DNA of 64,000 bases from Ktedonobacterales bacterium. GTDB taxonomy: Bacteria; Chloroflexota; Ktedonobacteria; Ktedonobacterales; Ktedonobacteraceae. The DNA lies in the NCBI GenBank assembly GCA_027451525.1, contig DAIDJF010000011.1, positions 1 to 64,000 on the forward strand, given 5' to 3'. The notes beneath the pieces are model-generated. The model made no database searches. It was not told where the DNA came from and worked only from the letters and a program-made list of their open reading frames with translations. A program made the translations under genes and the position numbers. Positions 8,971 through 18,742 of this stretch are shown in pieces (within the stretch, counting starts at the first letter, position 1; every line of letters begins with the position of its first letter).

Positions 8971-9026
8971 AAAAACGAATGGGTACAGGAGTAATCTCAC
9001 AGTGAAATTACCCCTGTACCCATTCG
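8971..9026 (-). terminator. Strong intrinsic terminator of the P-type ATPase operon
   Basis: CGAATGGGTACAGG pairs perfectly with CCTGTACCCATTCG, with further GTAAT/ATTAC pairing inside, and on the minus strand the stem is followed by TTTTTG. It sits just after the ATPase stop codon at 9047. Confidence 0.85.
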
Positions 9027-9046
9027 TAATTCATACCATCATCGCA

Positions 9047-12000
9047 CTACACGACGATTTGTCCTTGTGCAACCTCTAGCAGTATCCTGTGGGGACGTAC
9101 TACCCGTACGAAAGCAAACACACGACTGAGCAGGACAGACGCTAATGAAGCAAACGCAATCAGCCCCCAACCCAACGGTGTTGGAATAACGAGACAGAGA
9201 AAACTCCTTGCCCAGGGAACGGTAAACGTCAAAAGTAAAATGGCGGCTGAGCCAAAGCACGCCAACATGACAGGGCGTGTAAGTCCATGGGCCGAACGAC
9301 CAGAATCCAACGTTTGAGCCAATTGAGCCATAATAACACTGCCATAAGCGACAGAACGCGCCAGTGGTAGGCTGCCAGCCGTCAACATGACTGCATAAGT
9401 AACAATCGAGGGTAACGCCGTCGCTAATCCACGCAGCACAATATCATTGCGCAACGGCCGATCAAGAGCCTGCGCACCTTCACGCTTCAAAGCAGCAAGA
9501 CTCCGATGCTCTGGCGGTTGCAGCGCAACCGCAGTGGCAGGCAAGATATCAGTAATAGCATTCATGGCGAGAATCTGACTGGATGTTAACGGGAAATTCA
9601 ATCCGAAAAGCGTCGCCCCAATTACTAATCCCAGTTCTCCAAGATTTCCGCCTAAAAGCAAACCTAACGCACGCCGTAGATTGCGCCAGAAACTACGCCC
9701 TTCGACAAGAGCCTCCACAAGCGAACAGAAGTCATCATTGGTCAGCACAACATCCGCCGTCTGACGGGCAACCTCTGTACTGCCTTTGCCCATCGCCACA
9801 CCTACATTTGCCAACCGCAGAGCAGGAGCATCATTCACACCATCGCCCGTCATTGCCACTGTATGCCCACTACGCTGTAAGCTTTCAATAATGCGTAGCT
9901 TATCAAGTGGCGTTGCACGCGCGACCACCGTAACATCTTCAAGTCGTTGATCAAGCTCTCCATTGTGCAATTCTGCTAGCTCTTGCCCGGTCAGAATACT
10001 GCCCACGCCATCCAAAAGCCCTGCTTCCCGTCCGATAGCACGCGCGGTAACCGGGTGATCGCCCGTTATCATAATCACCCGCACCCCTGCCTCCTTACAA
10101 CGACGCACAGCATCCTCTACTCCCTCACGCAACGGATCACTGATACCCAGAAATCCCAGAGCTGTCAAATCCTGCGGCTGCTCCAGTGAGACGGTCGCAT
10201 CCCCTTCAGCAACCATCAACACGCGCAATCCACGCTGGGCAAGGCTATTCGCACGTTCTAACCATTTTTGCCGCTCATCCTCTTTTAACAACGCTCGCGC
10301 TCCATTTTCGCTCACCATCCACTTACAACGCCCTAGCAACGTCTCTGGTGCCCCCTTAAGACACACGCGTTTGTCTACCAAACTTGCATGAAATGAACGA
10401 GTCGGGTCGAATGAACGCTCGGCCTCACGATGCTGGTACAGTTGCTCTTTCACACCAACGACTTCTGCCGCGCGAAGAACAGCAACATCCGTTGGATGAG
10501 CGTGTACACCAGGAGCATCTGGAGCTGGACTGGCAATCCCTGCCGTCAACACAACATGACGCAATGCTTCAGGTAGCAATAGCAACTCTTCAGACTCATG
10601 TGTGTAGTCTGCCACCAGACTGACTGCTAAATGTCCCTCTGTCAGCGTTCCCGTTTTATCTGTACAAGCGACATCAACACGCCCAAGTGCCTCAATCGCA
10701 GAGAGACGCCGTACTACCGCTTGCCGCCCCGCGAGGCGACGCGCCACGCCCGCTTCACTTACCCTGGAAAGCAGCGGCAAGCCCTCTGGCAAGCCCGTTA
10801 GTGCCATAGTCGCCCCTGTTCCAATAATTGTAGCGAATGGTCCGCGCCTTAATACACCTATCAAAATTACCAGCAATCCCCCTCCCGCTGAAATTGGCAA
10901 AATGAGACGTAACAGGCGTCCAAGTCTCACGCCTAGAGGATTTTGCTCGTTTTCCTCCACTGTCAATGCTGCTGTGGTCGCCCCCATCCTCGTCTGCCGT
11001 CCTACCGCGACAACAACCGCTTTACCGGTACCAGCGGTCACGTCGCTGCCTTGCAATATTACCTTGTCACTGTCATTGCCACGATCAGCATATTTCGCTA
11101 TCGGCAACGACTCACCTGTAAGTGCTGACTCATCTACTTCCAAGCCCTGCGCACTAATCACGCGCGCATCAGCAGCCACACGATCTCCCGCAGCTAACAT
11201 TAAGACATCGCCCGGCACAATCTCATCAGCAGAAAGCGTTTGTACCTTCTTATTGCGCAGTACCCGTGCTGTGGGTGTGCCAATGCGCTGTAGTGCTTCA
11301 GAAATTTTATTGGCTTTACGCTCTTGCCAGACTCCCACACCCACATTGGCTAAAATTGTTGAACCAATAATCACCACATCACCCGTTGCCCCCAGGAGTA
11401 AGGACAAGCCCGCACCAGCCATTAAGATAGCCAACAGCGGAGAGCGAATCTGTTCCAAGAAGGCCGAGAACAGCGGATGCTGCATGGCAGGTGAAATCGC
11501 TTGTGGTTTACGCCTCTCTGCTTGCTCATTGGTCAGTCCTGCGTCCGTCGTGCGCAATGTTTTTAGTACATCGTGTATGTCTCTCTGCCCCCACCGCTCT
11601 GGATGTGGATCAGCAATTCGTGTACTAAACGCTCCCGTCCGCTGCCCTCCACGCAGACGTAGCCAACCATCTGCGGTCGCGCCAAGCGCGGTCATATAGA
11701 CCGCCTGAGACGCCTGCTCAATTCCAGGTCGACCTTGCAGTCCCCAGAAGAGACCAATAACGTTAGAGATCGCCGAGAGAATAACTGAGTCGCGTACCAC
11801 TTTTTCTCGTCGCTGTGTCGCTTCTAGTACCGCGATAATTGCGCGTAGATCGGGAGCGAGTAGATCGGCGCGTGCCGGCAAACGATAACGATCATCCGTG
11901 AGTCCGATAGCCAGATCACATGCGGCAAATGCCTCCGCCGCGCTCATCGTATCAGACACAAAGGCAACCAGCTTGCCGTCCCGCTGCCTCGTCCGAATCG

Positions 12001-13903
12001 CCTCAACAGCATCTTCGCTTTCGATGACCCCCACACGCGCGCGACGAGCCAACGCCTGTACCGCTATCTGATCGCCATATGTCAACACCCCAAGTTCGAT
12101 TCCCTGCTGCTGGCAATACTGTACCAGTTCTGTCACCCCTGTTGCTAGACCCGGTCGAATCGCTAGCAACCCCATTGGCAGTTCCTCTCGCTCGGTACAT
12201 AAAGCCAACACGTAGCTGCCACGTTGGCGTAAACGGGCGGCTTCTGGCAATTGATGCCAATTTTCCACAGGGCCAAGAGTATAACGCACCTTCTCTACAC
12301 AGGCAAATGCCGTCTTTCCATCAAAGCTCCCCTCTGATGCCGTCACAACCCCTGTAGAATGGAAGATGTTACCCCAGGGAGAACCTGCTGCGGCTGCTAT
12401 CCCCGCTGCGCGCGCCAGAATTTCGGTAGCGTCACAATCCTGCGAGAGTGGGAGAACACTAAATACCTCTAGTTTCTCACTCAACAGCCGCGCGCCATCA
12501 AGAAAAATAGCGTGCGGCTGACGAATAGGACGGTTCTTTCTCGTTCCAACCACTGTCACTCCTGCCCGCAATACCCGTGCCGACGTACCCAGATCAGCAA
12601 CATCTAAACCAATTGCGGCAGTACGTGGATTGATGAGCAGCAACGAAGCCATAGCCTGTGAGAACGAGCGCGTCAGTATTCCAGTAGCGACAGCGTACAA
12701 CAACGAAAGTGGGCTGATTACTTTTAGATAGCGTTCATACAACGTTGGTTGCGTCGCGGCGGGACGATGCTCAGGCGTAAAAGCTGTAAAGCCGCGCTCT
12801 TTCTGCAATTGCACCACAAAAGGCCCACCATAGAGTGGCGCACCAGGGGATACCACCACGCCTTGCTTCACCATTGATGGCATCCCATCACGCCCAATAG
12901 CTGTTCCTGTTCCTTCCAACACAAGAGCGGGTCGCGGCGGACGCTCACTCCTCTCCAAATGCAAGATCGCATCTGGCTGCGCTGAAGGACTACTTTCAAC
13001 ACGCTCTTCATGACGACGCCAGGCAGCCCTACGCGCATAGACCTCCGTTACCAGACGCAACGACTCGCTGCTAGCCAGAGCTAATCCCAATGGACTCCCC
13101 GAAAGGGTCAGCGTTATAATCGTCGGAATATTCACCACCAGATCGGCAGCCGTTCGTCCTAGAAGTTTACGTAGTCCATAGCGAAAAGGGGGAATACCCT
13201 GCAGAATACCCAATGTGCTGGCAACCTGTACCGCAATACCAGCACCAAGTAAAGGAGTTTGTGTCCCAATCAGGCGTCGTGTGGCGAGGAGTCCTAAACC
13301 CAACGAAGCCCCAATAAGCCTTGTTGCTCCCTGAATAAGCGGACCGGGGTCCAGAGGGTGAGACGGACGATCTTCTCCTGGCAACTCTGGCATTTCAACA
13401 TTTTCTATTTCCGCTATCAGATCATCTAAATCTACTTCATGCTCACGAAACTCGACTAATACGCGCCCCGTCAGTAGATTCGCACTTGCATGTACGCCCT
13501 CGTAAGCTTTAAGCCGTCCCAAGACTGTGCTGGCTATGCGCGGATCACGATCGAGGCCACGCACAGCGATACGGGCACGAACTTTCTTGCCTGCGCGCTC
13601 TTTTAGAACAGGGGGATGAACAAGCTCCTCTTCCAAAGGAGGGAAGACTGTTTCATCAACAGCGTTCACTTCCGTATGGCGCACAGATTGAATAATCTGT
13701 GCTTCTGTAATGCAATTTTTATCAAAATGAATCAGTACGTTACTGGTAAGTGGATTAGCCTGCACTTTTCCAATCCCAGGAATCTGACGTAACTGCATTT
13801 CAAGATGATGTTTTCCCTGCCCCACCCATCCAGGTAGGTGTAAACGCACCCTTCCTGGCGTTGCATGAATTATTTCCGGCTCTTCCTCAAGAACAACGCC
13901 CAT
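9047..13903 (-). CDS. Giant P-type ATPase with a degenerate first ATPase half (CtpI-like)
   Basis: This 1618-residue protein resembles mycobacterial CtpI in size and layout. Residues about 8-75 and 108-170 are HMA-like folds without CxxC. Residues about 190-760 look like a P-type ATPase whose catalytic parts have decayed: the phosphorylation site position reads FLDGARLL (D469) instead of DKTGTLT, and the hinge reads SDTMSAAEA (D651) instead of GDGVNDAPA. Residues about 790-1618 form a complete pump, with TGES in the actuator, PEGLP in helix M4, DKTGTLTEG (D1082), MITGDHPVTA and MTGDGVNDAPAL (D1354). PEGLP is the form seen in Ca2+/Mn2+-type pumps, but the ion is not determined. The start has AGGAAAAA upstream. 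Two small helical genes lie just upstream on the same strand. Confidence 0.88.
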   Translation of the reverse strand: MGVVLEEEPEIIHATPGRVRLHLPGWVGQGKHHLEMQLRQIPGIGKVQANPLTSNVLIHFDKNCITEAQIIQSVRHTEVNAVDETVFPPLEEELVHPPVLKERAGKKVRARIAVRGLDRDPRIASTVLGRLKAYEGVHASANLLTGRVLVEFREHEVDLDDLIAEIENVEMPELPGEDRPSHPLDPGPLIQGATRLIGASLGLGLLATRRLIGTQTPLLGAGIAVQVASTLGILQGIPPFRYGLRKLLGRTAADLVVNIPTIITLTLSGSPLGLALASSESLRLVTEVYARRAAWRRHEERVESSPSAQPDAILHLERSERPPRPALVLEGTGTAIGRDGMPSMVKQGVVVSPGAPLYGGPFVVQLQKERGFTAFTPEHRPAATQPTLYERYLKVISPLSLLYAVATGILTRSFSQAMASLLLINPRTAAIGLDVADLGTSARVLRAGVTVVGTRKNRPIRQPHAIFLDGARLLSEKLEVFSVLPLSQDCDATEILARAAGIAAAAGSPWGNIFHSTGVVTASEGSFDGKTAFACVEKVRYTLGPVENWHQLPEAARLRQRGSYVLALCTEREELPMGLLAIRPGLATGVTELVQYCQQQGIELGVLTYGDQIAVQALARRARVGVIESEDAVEAIRTRQRDGKLVAFVSDTMSAAEAFAACDLAIGLTDDRYRLPARADLLAPDLRAIIAVLEATQRREKVVRDSVILSAISNVIGLFWGLQGRPGIEQASQAVYMTALGATADGWLRLRGGQRTGAFSTRIADPHPERWGQRDIHDVLKTLRTTDAGLTNEQAERRKPQAISPAMQHPLFSAFLEQIRSPLLAILMAGAGLSLLLGATGDVVIIGSTILANVGVGVWQERKANKISEALQRIGTPTARVLRNKKVQTLSADEIVPGDVLMLAAGDRVAADARVISAQGLEVDESALTGESLPIAKYADRGNDSDKVILQGSDVTAGTGKAVVVAVGRQTRMGATTAALTVEENEQNPLGVRLGRLLRLILPISAGGGLLVILIGVLRRGPFATIIGTGATMALTGLPEGLPLLSRVSEAGVARRLAGRQAVVRRLSAIEALGRVDVACTDKTGTLTEGHLAVSLVADYTHESEELLLLPEALRHVVLTAGIASPAPDAPGVHAHPTDVAVLRAAEVVGVKEQLYQHREAERSFDPTRSFHASLVDKRVCLKGAPETLLGRCKWMVSENGARALLKEDERQKWLERANSLAQRGLRVLMVAEGDATVSLEQPQDLTALGFLGISDPLREGVEDAVRRCKEAGVRVIMITGDHPVTARAIGREAGLLDGVGSILTGQELAELHNGELDQRLEDVTVVARATPLDKLRIIESLQRSGHTVAMTGDGVNDAPALRLANVGVAMGKGSTEVARQTADVVLTNDDFCSLVEALVEGRSFWRNLRRALGLLLGGNLGELGLVIGATLFGLNFPLTSSQILAMNAITDILPATAVALQPPEHRSLAALKREGAQALDRPLRNDIVLRGLATALPSIVTYAVMLTAGSLPLARSVAYGSVIMAQLAQTLDSGRSAHGLTRPVMLACFGSAAILLLTFTVPWARSFLCLVIPTPLGWGLIAFASLASVLLSRVFAFVRVVRPHRILLEVAQGQIVV

Positions 13904-13912
13904 GAATTTTTC

Positions 13913-14302
13913 CTATTTCCTCCGTATACTTTGCGCTTCTACCCAGATATCCTCCAGGTCCTCGCGCATACGAGCAGAAATACGTCGCGCCTCAAGTGTT
14001 GCAATCGCCACAAACATGCCCAGGCGTCCACCAGCTTGATCTAACAACACTTCAGCCCTCGTTGTTGGATGCCCTTGGATTGCCTGGCTCGAGGCACCAT
14101 TCTGCGCCTCCCGTTGTTCTTCTTCATGCACAGCTTCAGCCTTTGGCTGATCCATAGTATCAGCTTCCGTACGCATTGATGATGTCATTTTCTGAATCCT
14201 CATCCACGTCGATGCCGCAAACACACCTATACTTTCTCCTGCACGCTCCATTAACACCTCAGCCCGTGCAACATCTGAATGGGAGCCTTGTGATTGTTCC
14301 AT
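13913..14302 (-). CDS. Small two-repeat helical protein linked to the P-type ATPase
   Basis: This 129-residue protein is made of two similar halves: RAEVLMERAGESIGVFAAST near the N-terminus and RAEVLLDQAGGRLGMFVAIA near the C-terminus. Each half is followed by a basic, Met- and Arg-containing helix, and an acidic, Gln-rich linker joins them. The hydrophobic core of each repeat could be a short membrane-associated helix. The ATG at 14302 is preferred over GTG at 14311, since GGAG is well placed for it. It ends only 9 bases before the ATPase start, so a role as accessory or regulatory subunit of the pump is likely. The family is not recognised. Confidence 0.6.
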   Translation of the reverse strand: MEQSQGSHSDVARAEVLMERAGESIGVFAASTWMRIQKMTSSMRTEADTMDQPKAEAVHEEEQREAQNGASSQAIQGHPTTRAEVLLDQAGGRLGMFVAIATLEARRISARMREDLEDIWVEAQSIRRK

Positions 14303-14335
14303 GCTTAACACTCCGTTCTTACACCAGAAAACTCT

Positions 14336-14632
14336 TTACACTTTCTGTTCAGTAGCTGCTGATGTGTGTACCTCCTCTTGATAAGCAGATGGATGCATCT
14401 GAGACCGCTCCATCGTTTCCTTGGCAGATTGTGCGGCTGACGTGGTCGCCCTCTGTACACTACGCCCAATAGTCTGCCCAGCGGTAGAGAGCGCATCACC
14501 TGCCGCTATCACTCCTGCTAATCCATATACCAATCCCTTACGCAATACGCTCCTACCACGCGGGGAGAACACAATAGCTGCTGCTGCTGCTGCTACAGCC
14601 ACTTCCGGTTCCAGATAATCATCGAATGCCAT
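14336..14632 (-). CDS. Small membrane-associated protein next to the P-type ATPase (PacL/DUF5132-like layout)
   Basis: This 98-residue protein has an acidic N-terminus (FDDYLEPEVAV), an Ala-rich hydrophobic stretch, a basic patch (SPRGRSVLRKG), a second hydrophobic segment (LVYGLAGVIAAG) and a long polar Gln/Ser/Glu-rich tail. That layout recalls small proteins encoded beside bacterial P-type ATPases (PacL/DUF1490 and DUF5132 groups), but I cannot assign it to either by sequence. The ATG at 14632 starts MAFDDY; a longer frame begins at 14653. It probably heads the three-gene ATPase operon. Two direct repeats of ACATGTGAT upstream (14700-14723) may control it. Confidence 0.6.
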   Translation of the reverse strand: MAFDDYLEPEVAVAAAAAAIVFSPRGRSVLRKGLVYGLAGVIAAGDALSTAGQTIGRSVQRATTSAAQSAKETMERSQMHPSAYQEEVHTSAATEQKV

Positions 14633-14699
14633 TTTTTTTGCTTTCCTTTCCACATATCAGATGCCAGTTAAGACACCAACCTTGCACCTATCCTTTAGG

Positions 14700-14723
14700 A
14701 CATGTGATATGTACACATGTGAT
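14700..14723. promoter_or_regulatory. Direct repeat pair, candidate operator of the ATPase operon
   Basis: ACATGTGAT occurs twice with a 15-base period, and each copy contains the palindrome ACATGT. The pair lies about 70 bases upstream of the first gene of the ATPase operon. No regulator can be named. Confidence 0.35.
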
Positions 14724-14885
14724 TTTCTCACATTTTTTCAGAGGAAATTTATGCTGATTACTACACGAGCAATATTCTGTGATGGTTACATATGCTCGTG
14801 ATTATCAGATTAGTCAAAGAGGTTTTTGTTACACTGGCACAAGTTTCACAGAAACCTCTCTTTAGACAGGTCATGGCCCTTCTAT

Positions 14886-16562
14886 TTAGCCAATCTGCGG
14901 CATGGCATGACGTATTATCTCCATAACAGGGGTTCCTGATGAAAGTGTCCCAAACACATTTCCCCAATCTCCCCCTAAACGTGAAACACAAAAAGCTTCT
15001 GCGGCTACTGTATTCCCATATTGCAACAACAACGCTCCTTGCAGCAATAAGGCCATCTGCTCCACAATGCGTCGCGCACGCATTTCTATTGCTGTGAGAT
15101 CAGCCAATTCACGTTGTAAGGCCAGAAATGCACGATCAAAATTGGCATCCAGTCCCTTTGCACGCCCAATTTCAGCAAAATACACTTCTATTGTCTCAGG
15201 TTCTTTCGCCATTGCGCGCAAGACATCTAAGCAATTGACGTTACCTGCCCCCTCCCAAATGGAGTTAAGTGGTGCCTCACGGTAGAGGCGCGGTAGCGTA
15301 TGTTCCTCCACATATCCATTCCCACCAAGGCATTCAAGAGCCTCTGCAACATACATAGGACAGCGTTTCGTAATCCAATATTTTGCAACCGCCGTTCCAA
15401 TGCGCTTAATAGCAGCTTCGTGTGCATCACTACGTGCGTAATCACAGGCATGTGCTAACCGTAATGCTGTCAGCGTCGCGGACTCTGATTCAATCGTCAA
15501 GTCTGCCAGGACATTCTGCATCAGTGGCTGGTGCAGCAACAGTTTTCCAAATGCTTTACGATGGGCCGCGTGGTGAAGAGCATAGACGAGCGATTGCCGC
15601 ATTGTTGCCGCGGAACCAATCACACAATCAAGACGTGTATGGTTCACCATCTCGATAATCGTGCGCACGCCACGTCCCTCTTCACCCACACGTATCGCCC
15701 ACGTCTGCGCAAACTCAACCTCGCTCGATGCGTTTGAACGATTGCCCAGTTTGTCCTTCAAACGTTGAATAAAAAAGCGATTGCGCGAACCGTCGGGAAG
15801 CACACGTGGCAGCAGAAAACATGTCAACCCCTTGGGAGCCTGCGCGAGCACGAGAAAAATATCGCACATTGGAGCCGAGCAAAACCATTTATGACCGCTC
15901 AAAAGATAGCTGTGCCCATCTCCTGTTGGCATAGCACGCGTTGTATTGGCACGTACATCTGATCCACCCTGTTTCTCAGTCATGCCCATCCCACACAGAA
16001 TACCTTGTTTTTCTTGGGCCGGTCGCAGTCCTGCATCATATGTGAGAGAGGTCAACAGCGGCTCCCATAGCTGCGCCAGATCCGGATAGTTATGTAACAC
16101 GGGAATTACGGCATGCGTCATGGAAACAGGACAACAATGGCCCGCTTCCATCTGCGAGGATAGATAAAACACCATAGAACGTACCACATGGGTCGCGGGT
16201 TGGCGGCCACGCCAGGAAAGTGCGTGCGCTCCCTCAGCAAGCGACGTGCGCATCAACTGATGCCATGACGGGTGAAACGTCACCTCATCGATTCGATGCC
16301 CAAAGCGATCATGCGTGTGGAGCACTGGCGTATAAGTATTGGCCTCCGTTGCCCACTGCGCTGCCTCTTCACTACTCACAAATGCACCAAATTCGGTAAG
16401 CTGTTTCTCGGCCCACAATGCGCCCTCACGTCGTAGTCCTTCAACCAATACCATGTCTTGCGCGAACGCATTATATCCCGTCAACGGCGGAGCCTGATTT
16501 ATGACCTCGTGCGTTGCTTCATAGGATAGCGCAGATATGTCATGATGCGTCTCCAGCGACAT
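14886..16562 (-). CDS. aidB: AidB-like acyl-CoA dehydrogenase
   Basis: This is a 558-residue flavoprotein of the acyl-CoA dehydrogenase superfamily, close in length to E. coli AidB (541). The N-terminal signature THEVINQAPPLTGYNAFAQD is the AidB opening. MGMTEKQGGSDVRANTTRA is the FAD/substrate-binding region, and LECLGGNGYVEE matches the C-terminal catalytic-domain motif. AidB in E. coli belongs to the Ada alkylation response and binds DNA as well as FAD, while related proteins may oxidise branched acyl-CoAs; which role holds here is open. The ATG at 16562 has AAGGAGG seven bases upstream. No ada or alkA gene is nearby. The upstream SDR gene lies about 230 bases away behind a hairpin, so this is probably a single-gene unit. 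Confidence 0.85.
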   Translation of the reverse strand: MSLETHHDISALSYEATHEVINQAPPLTGYNAFAQDMVLVEGLRREGALWAEKQLTEFGAFVSSEEAAQWATEANTYTPVLHTHDRFGHRIDEVTFHPSWHQLMRTSLAEGAHALSWRGRQPATHVVRSMVFYLSSQMEAGHCCPVSMTHAVIPVLHNYPDLAQLWEPLLTSLTYDAGLRPAQEKQGILCGMGMTEKQGGSDVRANTTRAMPTGDGHSYLLSGHKWFCSAPMCDIFLVLAQAPKGLTCFLLPRVLPDGSRNRFFIQRLKDKLGNRSNASSEVEFAQTWAIRVGEEGRGVRTIIEMVNHTRLDCVIGSAATMRQSLVYALHHAAHRKAFGKLLLHQPLMQNVLADLTIESESATLTALRLAHACDYARSDAHEAAIKRIGTAVAKYWITKRCPMYVAEALECLGGNGYVEEHTLPRLYREAPLNSIWEGAGNVNCLDVLRAMAKEPETIEVYFAEIGRAKGLDANFDRAFLALQRELADLTAIEMRARRIVEQMALLLQGALLLQYGNTVAAEAFCVSRLGGDWGNVFGTLSSGTPVMEIIRHAMPQIG

Positions 16563-16727
16563 CGCTCAACCTCCTTGTCAGATAGATGCTAACCATTTTA
16601 CGCTGCAGTACCTGGAAACTCTTCTCAATCATCCATTTCAAGCATACCATATTGCATACGCCAGCTAAGCTATCCGTATACCCACACTCCTCCGTGATGC
16701 CTCATAACTATCCAAATATCATACATC

Positions 16728-16761
16728 GAGAGCCTGGCTACCGTTGTGTAGCCAGGCTCTC
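16728..16761 (-). terminator. Perfect hairpin after the SDR gene
   Basis: A 14-bp perfect stem (GAGAGCCTGGCTAC and its complement) encloses a 6-nt loop just downstream of the SDR stop codon. No T run follows on the minus strand, so termination may be weak or factor-dependent. Confidence 0.55.
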
Positions 16762-16793
16762 CATACCGTGAACGTGTTATACTGCTCACACGA

Positions 16794-17528
16794 TTAAGTC
16801 AGCGACTCATCCATTGTGCGCATCTGCACTTCAATAATGCGCGAGCGCGGGGACTGCGTGCAGGCAAGCAGCACGGCACTGGCAACATCTTCGGGGTCAA
16901 GCATACCCGACTGGGCAACACTCTCCTCCGTTCGCCCCTTGCCAAGTGCAAACTCCGTCTTGACACCCCCCGGACAGATCACGCCCACCTTGATGCCATG
17001 TGGACGCAGTTCTTTGTCAAGAGCCTGCGCAAAGCCAACCTGTGCAAACTTAGTTGCGCAATAGACCGCTTCGCCCGCAAACCCATAAATACCCGCCATT
17101 GACGAGATCATCAAGATTGTACCGGATTTCTGCGCCTGCATGACTGGAACCGCATGACGTGTGAAGAGAAACGTTGAACGGACATTTGTGTCCATCATCT
17201 CATCATAGTCTTCTGCACTTGTATCAACCAGATTTTTATAGTTACCAACCCCTGTGTTGTTGATAAGAATATTCAGCGTCCCAAAGTGTTTCACCGCTGC
17301 CTGCACCGCCTGTTTAGCTGTTTCCTCCTCGCGCGCATCACCGATAACAAACACAGCATCCCCGCCTGCCGCACGCACCTGCTCCACAAGTTCCTCCAAA
17401 CGACCTTGTCTACGCGCGGTCAGAACCAAACGCGCACCCTCACTGGCTAATGCCAGAGCAGATGCTTTTCCAATCCCTGCGCTTGCCCCCGTGATTAACG
17501 CAACTACTCCAGCTAGTTTCTGACTCAT
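16794..17528 (-). CDS. Short-chain dehydrogenase/reductase
   Basis: This is a 244-residue classical SDR oxidoreductase. The Rossmann motif TGASAGIGKASALAL is near the N-terminus, LVLTARRQGRLEEL suggests NADP preference through the Arg residues after strand 2, and INNTGVGNY is the NNxG motif. The catalytic set is visible as Asn in MDTNVRSTF, Ser in ILMISSMAG and the YxxxK pair in VYCATKFA. PGGVKTEF is the post-catalytic motif. The substrate is unknown. The start at 17528 is chosen because AGAGGAG lies seven bases upstream; a longer frame from 17603 has no such site. It is divergent from the sirtuin gene. Confidence 0.9.
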   Translation of the reverse strand: MSQKLAGVVALITGASAGIGKASALALASEGARLVLTARRQGRLEELVEQVRAAGGDAVFVIGDAREEETAKQAVQAAVKHFGTLNILINNTGVGNYKNLVDTSAEDYDEMMDTNVRSTFLFTRHAVPVMQAQKSGTILMISSMAGIYGFAGEAVYCATKFAQVGFAQALDKELRPHGIKVGVICPGGVKTEFALGKGRTEESVAQSGMLDPEDVASAVLLACTQSPRSRIIEVQMRTMDESLT

Positions 17529-17719
17529 AATGTAATGTGACTCCTCTAAAATAACCCCTGTAAACAATTTGAGAGAACTATTTTTCAAAGCTACATGAAG
17601 CATACTTTGGCCCGGCCACTAATTCTCTCATGCAAAACATCCGGCATTATCCCTCACCAACGCGAGCGGATGCATATATGCCTGATACTAATATCATATC
17701 ACAAACTCATCTAATCATA

Positions 17720-17749
17720 TTGCACATGTTCCAGATCAGCGGGTATACT
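17720..17749 (+). promoter_or_regulatory. Sigma-70-type promoter for the sirtuin gene
   Basis: TTGCAC and TATACT are separated by 18 bases. The predicted transcript would start near 17756, about 54 bases before the ATG at 17810, which supports that start over the longer in-frame ones. Confidence 0.6.
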
Positions 17750-17809
17750 TTCATTAGAAACGATCCAGTCCAACATCTCCTACCAACAAGAAAGTTATCC
17801 CACTTGCCC

Positions 17810-18571
17810 ATGCTAACACTACAACAACAGATCGAAGATGCTGCCGAACTTCTACAACATGCACATCATATTGCCGTTCTAACAGGAGCAGGTATCAGCA
17901 CCGAGTCTGGCATTCCAGATTTTCGCAGTCCGGGTTCCCCCTGGCAAGATAATCCACCAGTAGGCTATAAGGCATTTATCACGGATGCTGAGGCACGCCA
18001 ACGTTATTGGCAAACACGCCGCAACCTTTCCGCGCAAGTCGCCCTAGCACACCCCAACGCCGCCCATTATGCCCTTGTCGAGCTAGAGAAAATGCAGCGA
18101 CTGGCAGGCATTATTACACAAAACTTTGATGGCCTTCATCAAGACGCGGGCCACCTACCAGAACGTGTGATCGAGCTACATGGAACATCCCGTGAGGCCG
18201 CTTGCACCTTATGTGGCAATCGCTCCTCCATGAGCGAACTACAGCAACGCATTGACGCGGGAGAAATTGACCCTTGTTGTCCACTCTGTGGAGGCTATAT
18301 GAAAGCAGCAACTATCCTTTTCGGGCAGAAAGTTCCTGATACCGCCCTTCTCCCGGCAAAAAAACTTGCCTCAACCTGTGATCTCTTCCTTGTCATTGGC
18401 TCCTCGCTCAAAGTTACGCCTGCTTCAATGCTCCCTCATATTGCGCTACGCCGCGAAATCCCTCTTATCATTATTAATCTACAACCTACCTCTATCGACC
18501 ATCTTGCCGATGTTACAATCAATCAAAAGGCTGGTGAGGTTCTGCCACGTATTATTGCCCTTCTCCGCTGA
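17810..18571 (+). CDS. Sirtuin, NAD-dependent protein deacylase
   Basis: This is a 253-residue Sir2-family enzyme that removes acetyl or other acyl groups from lysine using NAD+, releasing nicotinamide. NAD-binding motifs are GAGISTESGIPDFRS (residues 26-40) and TQNFDGLHQDAG. The catalytic base is H124 in ELHG. A structural zinc site is formed by C132/C135 and C157/C160. GSSLKVTPA is the conserved nucleotide-binding strand near the C-terminus. The ATG at 17810 matches the family N-terminus and lies after the promoter; earlier in-frame ATGs would add about 60 residues that look non-coding. The AcuC::AcuA gene lies 3 kb downstream, which fits a local set of acylation enzymes. Confidence 0.9.
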   Translation: MLTLQQQIEDAAELLQHAHHIAVLTGAGISTESGIPDFRSPGSPWQDNPPVGYKAFITDAEARQRYWQTRRNLSAQVALAHPNAAHYALVELEKMQRLAGIITQNFDGLHQDAGHLPERVIELHGTSREAACTLCGNRSSMSELQQRIDAGEIDPCCPLCGGYMKAATILFGQKVPDTALLPAKKLASTCDLFLVIGSSLKVTPASMLPHIALRREIPLIIINLQPTSIDHLADVTINQKAGEVLPRIIALLR

Positions 18572-18742
18572 TACACCCAACACGACACGAATGCAAGCTA
18601 ACACTTTTTAAGAAGAGATGCCATAAAACTCATCTATCTTTGAAATATGTTTGTCAACTCTCTCGACAGCAAATATGTGCTATAGTGTAAAGAGCCTTCA
18701 CACAACGTGATTGGAATTTGTATCGCAGCAGAAGGATTTACA

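Noticed and set aside
13913-14632. Decayed fragments of the ATPase
   Set aside because: Both small genes have good ribosome sites, intact frames and distinct composition, so they are separate genes.
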